Assembly (NCBI GenBank): GCA_002689445.1
Contig: NZGC01000078.1
Location: 26,301-59,504 of the forward strand
Length of the DNA stretch: 33,204 bases
DNA from: Gammaproteobacteria bacterium
GTDB lineage: Bacteria; Pseudomonadota; Gammaproteobacteria; Pseudomonadales; Azotimanducaceae
Reading direction: 5' to 3'
Shown here: positions 7,983-19,391 of the stretch, in pieces
Position numbering within the stretch: the first letter of the stretch is position 1
Layout: the number at the start of each line of letters is the position of its first letter
Translations under genes and position numbers: made by a program
The notes under the pieces: generated by a model
What the model was told of the DNA's origin: nothing
Database searches by the model: none
The model's input: only the letters and a program-made list of their open reading frames with translations

Positions 7983-8907
7983 CCTGGGCCTCCAAGGCAG
8001 ATAGAAAATCGGTAAATCCCTGAACTACCGATTGGGTGCGTTGCGGCCCTGCGATATCACCCACGAAGACATGCGCAATGCTATCAGGCTCAACGGTAAT
8101 CGGTAGGTGCGCTTTATGAGGTGACTGCCATCCGGCGAAGACTTTTTTTGCCGCTTTGGCAGAAACCGTCGGGTCGCGGTCCATGATCATCATGGCCATA
8201 GGGGTTTGCCATTGTCGGGTCGGCTGAGATCGAAACCAGTCCACGACTTTTTGCATCTCAATCACTGCTTGGATGGCATATCGTGAGGTCCAGAAGCGGG
8301 CAGCCGCGTCGTTCTCTGGAGTCCACTGCCGCTCACGTCCTAAGAGGAGTGGGACAAGTTGCGATGCGAAGGGCATGGTTAAAACAAAATCAAAAGGGTT
8401 GTTGATCTTAAAGTTTGGGGCCATGAACAAATGAGCATAGGGTATACCAAACTGGGATCGCAACTGCTGGTCGACCCAACATGCCAGCGGTGCGCCGGTT
8501 GAGGTGCTGACCATCACCACCCGATGGCCTAATCGCTGAGCGATGTCGAAACCGTTGACCATCGACTGTAGCCAGTCCTCGGCTGATGCTGTCATTGCAT
8601 GCTCGGCAAGGCCATGCCCTGCAAGCCGTAATTCAACCAGATTGGCGTCAAATTGTTCGGCCAGGAGTGTGCTGACCGGAGCGGTTTCTTGTCGTGTTGC
8701 TGAGAAACCATGCACAAACATAAAGACCCAAGAAGTGCTGCTCGGAGCCTCAGGGTTGCGATAAACGATTCTGGCTTCGGCACCTTCGATCACATGGGGT
8801 TGCTTGGCCTCAAATTGGTTCAACCAGGCCCCCAATTCAGAGAGTTCAAGGGTGCTCGGGACCTCTGACGCTGGAGGCTGATGCTTGAGCTTAGGTCTTG
8901 CAAACAC
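7972..8907 (-). CDS. Alpha/beta hydrolase
   Basis: This is a 311-residue protein with an alpha/beta hydrolase core. The oxyanion-hole motif FVHGFSATRQE is near residue 66, and an LAGHGL loop follows. The nucleophile elbow is MVSTSTGA with Ser136, where the usual first Gly of GxSxG is Ser. The family allows this variant. A plausible acid follows in IMDRDPTVS, and a histidine lies in IAHVFVGD. There is no signal peptide, so it is probably cytoplasmic. Esterase or lipase-like activity is likely, with unknown substrate. GAAGGAA precedes the ATG. It appears to be the first gene of the reverse-strand run that continues to 3625, divergent from smc across 180 bases that should hold both promoters. 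Confidence 0.85.
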   Translation of the reverse strand: MFARPKLKHQPPASEVPSTLELSELGAWLNQFEAKQPHVIEGAEARIVYRNPEAPSSTSWVFMFVHGFSATRQETAPVSTLLAEQFDANLVELRLAGHGLAEHAMTASAEDWLQSMVNGFDIAQRLGHRVVMVSTSTGAPLACWVDQQLRSQFGIPYAHLFMAPNFKINNPFDFVLTMPFASQLVPLLLGRERQWTPENDAAARFWTSRYAIQAVIEMQKVVDWFRSQPTRQWQTPMAMMIMDRDPTVSAKAAKKVFAGWQSPHKAHLPITVEPDSIAHVFVGDIAGPQRTQSVVQGFTDFLSALEAQDDL

Positions 8908-9087
8908 ATCGGTTTCCTTCTGGATGACTGCCTATTTGGAGCGGTTTGAGCCGGCACGAAGGAACCCATGAGAGGCTTACAGCCGGATCGCTTCGAGCAC
9001 ATTCGGATGCTCCATCATGCCCACGAAGTTTAACCTATTTCGTAGGTTTTAGTTTCGCTACAGAGTGCATTCTAGTAAGATCGAGCG

Positions 9088-12000
9088 ATGCGATTGCAAG
9101 CGATAAAATTAGCCGGGTTCAAATCATTCGTTGATCCAACGACCGTGCCGTTCCCGAACAATTTGTGTGCTGTGGTCGGTCCCAACGGCTGTGGTAAATC
9201 AAATATCATCGACGCCGTTCGTTGGGTCATGGGTGAAGGCTCCGCGAAGAATCTTCGAGGAGAGTCGATGACAGACGTCATCTTTAACGGGGCAAGTGGC
9301 CGCAAACCGGTAGGGCAAGCAAGCATTGAGTTGGTGTTTGATAACGCGGCAGGCCGATTAACCGGGGAATATGCGGCTTACGCCGAGATCTCAATCAAAC
9401 GACAAGTGTCCAGAGATGGACAATCCAGTTATTTCCTCAATAGTGTGAAGTGTCGACGCAAAGACATTACCGATATTTTTCTTGGGACCGGTCTAGGACC
9501 GCGAAGTTACTCGATTATCGAGCAGGGCATGATCAGTCAACTGATCGAGGCCAAACCTGAGGAGCTGCGAACCTACCTGGAAGAAGCCGCGGGTATCTCT
9601 AAGTACAAAGAACGTCGAAAAGAGACAGAGCGGCGGATTGCTCATACCCGAGACAATTTGGATCGTTTGACGGATCTGCGTGAAGAGTTAGAGCGCCAAC
9701 TCCACCACTTGGAACGGCAAGCCAAAGCCGCAGAGCGTTATACAGCACTGAAAAAAGAAGAGCGGACCCTGAGCGCGCAACTGCAGGCATTGCGTTGGCA
9801 AGGGCTAGACACACAGGCCGGGGCTCAGCAAGAGGGAATTACCACCCTAGAAACAGAACTTGAAGCCAGAATAGCAGATCAACGCCGGGTAGAGGCTGAG
9901 GTTGTTGCGTTGCGGGCCCAGTTAACGGACAAGACTGACGCGTTGGCGAAGGTGCAGCAGCGGTTTTACGATGAGGGCACAGAGATCGCTCGCATTGAAG
10001 AGAGTATTCAATACCAATCCGAGCGAGCTCGGACCTTGGCTGATAGCTTAAGGCAAGTAGAACAAGAATTGGCCGAAGCTTCCTCAAGTTTGGCCAGTGA
10101 CGAGGCCTTGATTAGGGACCTCAGTCACCAGTTAGAGCAGATGGCACCCGAGCAGCACGCCTTGGCGGCCGCAGAACAGGCTGCCGGAGCACGATTGTCC
10201 GACGCGGAATCGCGGTTAGATGGATTGCAGCAGCGCTGGGAGCAATTCACCACCGAATCGGCCCAAGTTTCGCAAGTTGGAGAAGTAGAGCAGTCGAAAA
10301 TCAGTCTGTTAGAGGATTCGATTCAGCGGCTAAATGGACGAATCAAAAGCTTGGGGGACGACAAAACCAAGCTCAGTGATCAAGCGGTGGCGGATGAAAT
10401 CGAACCCCTAGTGGCGATGATCGGCACCCAAGAAGAGCAACTGACTCGCATTCAGGCCGAGTTCGATGAACTCGCCGGCCAATTGCAACGGCAGCGCAAT
10501 CAAAACGCAGACCTTGCAACAGAACTCAATGAGCAACGTAGTCATTTGCAGTATTTAGGAGGACGTAAAGCCTCGCTCGATGCCTTGCAACAAGCAGCTT
10601 TGGGGCAAGCAGGGGATGAAAATACCTGGTTAGAAGCGCACGCCTTAGCGGACGCACCGCGTCTGGGAGCCGCGTTAGCGGTGGAACCAGGGTGGGAAAC
10701 CGCCGTTGAGGTGGTGCTTGGTGATCGGCTGCAGGCCGTCATGGTCGACGATCTAGCGGCATTACGGTCCTCGGTCGCAGAATTGTCCGAGGGGTCGATC
10801 ACGCTGCTTACGTCAACTCAATCGGATGCAACGGATGCGGTTTCTGAGGAACGGGTTTCACTGGCCTCAAAGGTGACCTCGCAAGCCAATGTTATGCCTT
10901 GGATGAGCAATATCTATGTGGCGGAAGATCTCGCTGAAGCGGAAAATCTCAGTGGGAGCTTGAAGGCACATGAATCGGTGGTCACTCGAGATGGCTTGCG
11001 AATGGGGCGCGGCTGGATCTCGATTCATGCGGATCAAGATGTGACCGATGGGGTGATTCAACGACAAAAAGAACTAGAGGCCTTGGCGGTTCAAATTGAG
11101 GCGGCAGAACGGGGGATTACATCCACCGAGGCGTCGATGAGTGACGGCGAAGCCAATCTTGCGGTGATCGAAGAAAACAGAGACGCAACCCAGGGCCGGC
11201 TGGCAGAGCAGCAAAGGGCTTATGGCGAAACCAGAGCGCGGTTAACGGCAAAACGCATCCAGGCAGAGCAGATCGCCGCGGAACTTGAGCGCACTGACCG
11301 CGAGCTGGCCAGTTGTCATGCGCAACTTGAAGATGACAACACCCAATTGCACAGTGCTCGATCGCGATTGGGGGGTGCGATGGACGACATGGAGCGGATT
11401 GAATCGGTTAGACAGGAGTTATCAACGGCGAGAATCGAGGCCCAGAGCCAGTTGGCAGCCGTTCGTCAAGAGGCGCAAGCTCAGCGTGATGCAAACCATC
11501 AGTTGGCGTTAAAAAATCAGAATATCACCGCGCAATTAGAAGCAGCCCAACAGGCGATCGCCCGATTGACGGCTCAACAAGATACCTTGCATCAGCGTAA
11601 AACGGAGCTAGAAGCCAGTATCTCAGCCTTGGCAGAGCCGACCTCAGAGCTAGAGCAAAGTCTTCAAGTTCGGTTGCAGGCACGGCAAGCGATAGAAGCT
11701 GAGTTGACGGAAGGGCGGCAGACTGTGCAGACCTTCGAATTTGATATTCGCGAACGAGAAGGGCAACGCACAGGGTTTGAGGAAGGTGTGGAGCAGGTTC
11801 GAACTCGGTTAGAGTCGGCTCGTTTGGAATTTCAAACCTTAAACGTCCGGCGCACCACAATTGAGGATCAACTCGCTGAGGACCAAGTCAGTCTGAAAGA
11901 TGTGATCGAAAATATGCCGATTGAGGCGGAGGTCTCGACTTGGGAAGCTGAGCTCAGTCGAATGAATAACCGTATCCAGCGCCTGGGCGCAATTAACCTG

Positions 12001-12597
12001 GCCGCCATCGAAGAGTATAAAGTGCAAGCCGAGCGTAAAGCGTATCTTGATACTCAAAATGACGATCTCGAAAAGGCCCTCGACACCTTGTTGATGGCGA
12101 TCCGCAAGATTGATATTGAGACCCGCACACGCTTCAAAGAAACGTTTGATTTGGTCAACAACAAATTGCAACAGTTGTTTCCCAAGCTGTTTGGCGGCGG
12201 ACACGCTTATCTGGAGTTGACAGGTGAAGATCTATTGGACACCGGGGTGTCTTTGATGGCCAGACCCCCGGGTAAGCGCAACAGCAGTATTCATCTCCTG
12301 TCGGGAGGCGAGAAGGCATTGACAGCCATTGCTCTGGTGTTCTCGATCTTTAACTTAAATCCCGCGCCTTTTTGTTTGCTGGATGAGGTGGATGCCCCCC
12401 TAGACGATGCGAATGTCCTAAGATACAGCGAATTGGTGAAAGAAATGAGTCGCACAGTACAATTCATTTATATCACGCATAACAAGGTTGCCATGGAAAT
12501 GGCAGAACAGTTGATGGGGGTCACAATGCACGAGCCGGGGGTGTCAAGACTGGTCGCCGTTGATGTTGAAGAGGCTGTCGCGATGTCCACGGTATAG
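9088..12597 (+). CDS. smc: Chromosome partition protein Smc
   Basis: Smc is the ATPase of the bacterial condensin that compacts and helps segregate the chromosome with ScpA and ScpB. The 1169-residue length fits. The Walker A motif GPNGCGKS is at residues 31-38. Two long coiled coils rich in Glu, Gln and Arg flank a hinge at about residues 500-650, which includes the glycine-containing segment around AVMVDDLAALR. The ABC signature LSGGEK is at 1071-1076, followed by Walker B LLDEVDAPLDD with Asp1099-Glu1100. The start is confirmed by the family N-terminus MRLQAIKLAGFKSF, although no strong ribosome-binding site is visible. zipA and ligA follow, an order known in Pseudomonas and relatives. Confidence 0.97.
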   Translation: MRLQAIKLAGFKSFVDPTTVPFPNNLCAVVGPNGCGKSNIIDAVRWVMGEGSAKNLRGESMTDVIFNGASGRKPVGQASIELVFDNAAGRLTGEYAAYAEISIKRQVSRDGQSSYFLNSVKCRRKDITDIFLGTGLGPRSYSIIEQGMISQLIEAKPEELRTYLEEAAGISKYKERRKETERRIAHTRDNLDRLTDLREELERQLHHLERQAKAAERYTALKKEERTLSAQLQALRWQGLDTQAGAQQEGITTLETELEARIADQRRVEAEVVALRAQLTDKTDALAKVQQRFYDEGTEIARIEESIQYQSERARTLADSLRQVEQELAEASSSLASDEALIRDLSHQLEQMAPEQHALAAAEQAAGARLSDAESRLDGLQQRWEQFTTESAQVSQVGEVEQSKISLLEDSIQRLNGRIKSLGDDKTKLSDQAVADEIEPLVAMIGTQEEQLTRIQAEFDELAGQLQRQRNQNADLATELNEQRSHLQYLGGRKASLDALQQAALGQAGDENTWLEAHALADAPRLGAALAVEPGWETAVEVVLGDRLQAVMVDDLAALRSSVAELSEGSITLLTSTQSDATDAVSEERVSLASKVTSQANVMPWMSNIYVAEDLAEAENLSGSLKAHESVVTRDGLRMGRGWISIHADQDVTDGVIQRQKELEALAVQIEAAERGITSTEASMSDGEANLAVIEENRDATQGRLAEQQRAYGETRARLTAKRIQAEQIAAELERTDRELASCHAQLEDDNTQLHSARSRLGGAMDDMERIESVRQELSTARIEAQSQLAAVRQEAQAQRDANHQLALKNQNITAQLEAAQQAIARLTAQQDTLHQRKTELEASISALAEPTSELEQSLQVRLQARQAIEAELTEGRQTVQTFEFDIREREGQRTGFEEGVEQVRTRLESARLEFQTLNVRRTTIEDQLAEDQVSLKDVIENMPIEAEVSTWEAELSRMNNRIQRLGAINLAAIEEYKVQAERKAYLDTQNDDLEKALDTLLMAIRKIDIETRTRFKETFDLVNNKLQQLFPKLFGGGHAYLELTGEDLLDTGVSLMARPPGKRNSSIHLLSGGEKALTAIALVFSIFNLNPAPFCLLDEVDAPLDDANVLRYSELVKEMSRTVQFIYITHNKVAMEMAEQLMGVTMHEPGVSRLVAVDVEEAVAMSTV

Positions 12598-12748
12598 TCT
12601 ACCGAGACTGAATTGAGACTAGGGGTTGACTCCGTTCAAGCGAGGGAGGCAAGCCAAAAACGCCGCCCGCTTCGCGGGGCCGGAAATAAGGGAAAAAGCG
12701 GATTAAGCGATTTAGACAATAGAATAGGCATCTAAAAGCGAGGTCTTT

Positions 12749-16204
<3,456 letters not shown>

Positions 16205-16433
16205 CCCGGTTGAGTTGGCAGCGGCATTGAGGCGCGGTCAAGAGTCAATGAGTCCAAAACGTCCGGGTAGGGCGTTGCCCTTTGTTGGCTTGGGTGTGTG
16301 GAGGATTGGGGTCAAAAACAGCCTAATGCAGCCCGGTACAAAATGGCAAGGCAGCGATCTGTTGGCATCACTGATGCGTTGATTCCGCAAGTTTGAGATG
16401 AGTCCCCCAACGCTTCCTTAGGCCAACAATGTC

Positions 16434-18032
16434 TTACTCCACCCGAATTTTCACCGTATTGGGCAGATCAATAAAAGGCAGCAGCTCTGGCATATCGCCG
16501 AATAGGAATCGAGCGTTCGCCAAGGTGCGGTCGGCAGCATCAAATTTGCCTAGCGCCCGTTGCGCGATCAGTTGATGAATAAAGAGCGCAACTCTCGGCA
16601 TCGATTGGGCGCGGGTCTCTGACCAATCGAGGAAAGCGTTAAGTTCTTCACGATCGCCAGTAGCCAGCGCTGTTTTGAGCCTGAGCTCCCAAAGATGCCA
16701 TTGAAATCGAGAAAGATCGGCCGCCGGGTTGGTCACCTCAAGTAGCAGCGTATAGTTCTTCGGTTTGCTGGCCTCAAATTGGGTGGTCACGGCAAGGGAC
16801 TGCAAGCCAGTGAGCATGAAGGGCACGGTGATCAGTGGGATCGCAATCGCGAGGGCTCCCGGCAGTAGGATGTGAGGGGTTTGCTGGGTCTTAAAAGCGC
16901 CTCGGGCATGATCGGCAGAGGCCAACAATACAATCAAGGTGATCCAATGCAGGCTGGAGTGATACAAGGGATACTCGGTCTGGGTATGAATCAAAATAGG
17001 CGCTGCTAACGCAAGGTAAGACAGTCCTTGCACCCAAGCGAGGCGGCGCAGAGTGTTTAAGTAACCCACTGCCAACAAAACAAGGCCAAACAGGGCTAGC
17101 GCCCCTCCTTCGACGCCCCAAAGTAGGGTTTCATTATGGGGATGGTTCAATCCATGTAACCCTTGCTCGAGATCACCAGGCGTTTCTGCTTGATTTGCAT
17201 AGGTGGTGCGCCAGGCCGATTCAAAGTTGCCATAGCCGACGCCGAGTAAAGGCTGTGATTGAATAATTGCGAGGCTTTGCGAGTAAATGACCGTGCGGGC
17301 GCCAGGATGTTCATAGATACTCCCCCCGCGCTGGGCACTATCTTCGGCTTTGATTACGGTGAGCGAGATAATCCCACTGGAGAGGCCAAGGGCGAAGAGC
17401 AAGGTGAGCTTGGCGAGCTCAGGTTTTAAACTTTGAAAGTGTTGGATAAATGTTGGAGCCATCAACAGAAGCACGGCGCAACCCGCCAATTGCCCTGTGC
17501 GAGATTGGATGACCACCAGTAGAAGGGGCGCTGAAAATGCTGTAAAGCCGATCAACAAGGTTAGCAGCCGGGGCCGTGTTTGGCCCGGCTGGGAACAGAT
17601 AAGATGCAAACCAATGGCCAAGCCCGTTGCCACAAAGCTCGCCATGACATTGACCTGCTGGAAAGTCCCATTGGGCCGGTTGCTGATGGCGTCATAGCCA
17701 AGAGGGTTGTCTGGCCCAAAGCTGAAGTATTGCACGAGCCCGAGCCCCGACTGGATCGACGTTGCGACTAACATCCAATACAGCAGGCTTTGCCAAACCC
17801 GATTTGACTGGAATTGCAGCAGGGTTGTATAGAGTAAAACACCGGCTAACAGGGCAGTGACTCGAGGTATGGCCAGGGATAAGTCGCGAATCCTTGGATC
17901 GAGTAGCAAAAGGCTCAATATCAGGGCGCCTGTCCAAAACCAAAGCATTTGCTGAGAGAAGATCAGTGTCCGAGTGCTCACCCACCGCCAAATACCGACG
18001 CCAATCAGCAGCGCGATAAAGACCCAGGCCAC
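16434..18032 (-). CDS. PglL/Wzy_C-type O-oligosaccharyltransferase or O-antigen ligase (5' end frameshifted)
   Basis: This 532-residue multi-pass membrane protein has the features of the O-oligosaccharyltransferase/O-antigen ligase superfamily. NRPNGTFQQVNVMASF (about residues 118-133) is a PglL-type signature. A large periplasmic loop carries GVGYGNFESAW and LNHPHNETLLWGVEGG. Near the C-terminal helices lies TQTEYPLYHSSLHW, and a soluble helical tail follows. Members move undecaprenyl-linked glycans to pilin, other proteins or lipid A. The first initiator in this frame is the GTG at 18032, but clear coding continues upstream in frame (GAHFTFPNYGGYGLNLPQ) without any start codon. It joins another frame at an 8-base homopolymer, so the true gene probably runs to 18207. 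Internal initiation at the GTG would lose the first helix. Confidence 0.8.
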   Translation of the reverse strand: MAWVFIALLIGVGIWRWVSTRTLIFSQQMLWFWTGALILSLLLLDPRIRDLSLAIPRVTALLAGVLLYTTLLQFQSNRVWQSLLYWMLVATSIQSGLGLVQYFSFGPDNPLGYDAISNRPNGTFQQVNVMASFVATGLAIGLHLICSQPGQTRPRLLTLLIGFTAFSAPLLLVVIQSRTGQLAGCAVLLLMAPTFIQHFQSLKPELAKLTLLFALGLSSGIISLTVIKAEDSAQRGGSIYEHPGARTVIYSQSLAIIQSQPLLGVGYGNFESAWRTTYANQAETPGDLEQGLHGLNHPHNETLLWGVEGGALALFGLVLLAVGYLNTLRRLAWVQGLSYLALAAPILIHTQTEYPLYHSSLHWITLIVLLASADHARGAFKTQQTPHILLPGALAIAIPLITVPFMLTGLQSLAVTTQFEASKPKNYTLLLEVTNPAADLSRFQWHLWELRLKTALATGDREELNAFLDWSETRAQSMPRVALFIHQLIAQRALGKFDAADRTLANARFLFGDMPELLPFIDLPNTVKIRVE

Positions 18033-18095
18033 GTAATTTTGCGGCAGATTTAAACCATACCCGCCGTAATTAGGGAAAGTAAAATGGGCTCCTAC

Positions 18096-18207
18096 CAGAA
18101 AAAAAACAGCCGCTTAGCGTCGCGAATAAGGCCTCGGTGGTTGGGACGCGAAGGCTCGGCAAGAACCTTGGGCGGTTCTTATGCTGAGCGCTTAGGGCGC
18201 GAATCAA
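18096..18207 (-). pseudogene. Displaced 5' part of the O-oligosaccharyltransferase gene
   Basis: A frame starting with TTG at 18207 and overlapping the stop of the upstream gene (TTGA) encodes a basic N-terminus followed by a membrane-like segment (TEALFATLSGCFF). It reaches the T8 run on the reverse strand and is then out of frame with the main gene. Removing one base of the run joins it to LVGAHFTFPNYGGYG of the main frame, restoring a complete first transmembrane helix. It is therefore the 5' end of the same gene, separated by a one-base shift. The TTG start is an inference, because no ATG or GTG is available and the ribosome-binding site is weak. Confidence 0.6.
18099..18106 (+). repeat. 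A8 homopolymer at the frameshift point
   Basis: Eight consecutive A bases on the forward strand (T8 on the coding strand) sit exactly where the two reading frames of the O-oligosaccharyltransferase meet. Seven bases would give one continuous frame. Such runs are prone to slippage in replication and to sequencing error. Confidence 0.9.
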
Positions 18208-19391
18208 TGGCTGCTCGCGGGCTGGTAGCTAACTCGATAAATCACGTTCGCTAGATCATCGGCGATCAGCAAGCTGCCATCTGGATGAACCAGCACGTCA
18301 GCAGGCCTTCCCCAAGCTTTGTTATTCTCCAACCAACCTTCGATAAAGGTATCGGGAGTGAGGCCCTTGTTCAATCGACTGACCAGAGTGATTTTATATC
18401 CTGTATGACCGGCAGCAGGGCTGCGGTTCCAACTTCCGTGTTCGGCGACGAACAGGGCTTGTTGGAAGTGCTCAGGGAAGCGCAGGCCCTCGCCAAAGGT
18501 AACGCCAAGGGGTGCAACGTGGGGACCCAGCGCGAGGGCCGGTGAGACGAACGCGTGTTGGTGCGGCTGATCGCCGAATTCAGGGTCTTTAAGGCCATCA
18601 CCGTGTTCAAAAGGGAATCCGAAATGCAGCCCGCGACGAGCGGCAGTATTCAATTCACAGGGTGGGGCATCGTCGCCGAGATGATCTCGACCATTGTCGG
18701 TAAACCACAGTACTTGTGATGTAGGATGCCAAGTGAAACCAACAGAATTGCGAACACCCAAAGCAAAGGGTTCGAGTTGGAGGGGCTTAGCGCGGAGATC
18801 GAGGGTCTGGATAGAAGCGTAAACCGGATCATCGGGTAAGCATACATTGCAGGGTGCGCCCACGGGTATGTACAGCAGGTCATCCGGTCCGAAGTCGATA
18901 AATTTCCAGCCATGATGACGATCTTTGGGAAGCCCTGAATACAACAGTGTAAGCGGTTTTGGGGCGTTTGCTGTCGGATCAAACAGCTCGGTTTGGTAAA
19001 TTTTGTCCACTGCTGCGATGTACAGTCGGTTATCATGCACTGCGATACCCGAGGGCATCACCAGTCGATCAGCGACTACCGTGATTTGATCGGCAATCTG
19101 ATCATGGTTAGTGTCTCGGATGGCGTGCACTTTGCCCGCCCGCCGACTGCCGGCATAGAGGGTGCCTGCTGGATCAATGGCCAATTGCCGAGGGTTTTCT
19201 ACTTCGGCATAGATTTTGATCGCAAAACCGGGAGGCATCGTCAGTTTGTGCAAGGGTAAGGTGTCGCTTGCCTGTGTTAGGGCACTGAGGGCCAGCAAGG
19301 TGCAGCAAATCAGCCATCGGCAGTGATCAGCAATAGGCGCCGATGGTAGCGCTAAGCGTTTTAGCCAACAATTATTGTGAAGGACAAGCAT
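18204..19391 (-). CDS. Secreted glucose/sorbosone dehydrogenase-like beta-propeller protein
   Basis: This 395-residue protein has an N-terminal hydrophobic segment (WLICCTLLALSALTQA) that looks like a cleavable signal, then the six-bladed propeller pattern of sorbosone dehydrogenase-like proteins. Motifs include IKIYAEVENPRQLAID, LYAGSRRAGKVHAI, HGWKFIDFGPDDLLYIPVG, GVRNSVGFTWHP, LWFTDNGRDHLGDD, VAEHGSWNRSP and RPADVLVHPDGSLLIADD. Relatives bind PQQ and oxidise sugars or alcohols in the periplasm, but many members are uncharacterised, so the substrate is open. The ATG at 19391 shares bases with the divergent dinG-like start and lacks a ribosome-binding site, so the true start is uncertain. 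Its stop overlaps the probable TTG start of the glycosyltransferase-like gene downstream. Confidence 0.8.
   Translation of the reverse strand: MLVLHNNCWLKRLALPSAPIADHCRWLICCTLLALSALTQASDTLPLHKLTMPPGFAIKIYAEVENPRQLAIDPAGTLYAGSRRAGKVHAIRDTNHDQIADQITVVADRLVMPSGIAVHDNRLYIAAVDKIYQTELFDPTANAPKPLTLLYSGLPKDRHHGWKFIDFGPDDLLYIPVGAPCNVCLPDDPVYASIQTLDLRAKPLQLEPFALGVRNSVGFTWHPTSQVLWFTDNGRDHLGDDAPPCELNTAARRGLHFGFPFEHGDGLKDPEFGDQPHQHAFVSPALALGPHVAPLGVTFGEGLRFPEHFQQALFVAEHGSWNRSPAAGHTGYKITLVSRLNKGLTPDTFIEGWLENNKAWGRPADVLVHPDGSLLIADDLANVIYRVSYQPASSH

Noticed and set aside
8980-9030. Short reverse frame with peptide MMEHPNVLEAIRL upstream of the hydrolase/smc divergent region
   Set aside because: It is only about a dozen codons from its ATG. 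A leader peptide or remnant is conceivable, but there is no attenuator structure to support it.
12666-12678. GC-rich hairpin CCCGC-TTC-GCGGG between smc and zipA
   Set aside because: The stem is only five pairs, with no T run after it and no second copy in the window, so neither a terminator nor a REP element is supported.
16248-16382. 44-codon ORF after the transglycosylase-like lipoprotein
   Set aside because: No ribosome-binding site, no recognisable family and a composition compatible with chance. It remains possible but not supported enough to list as a gene.
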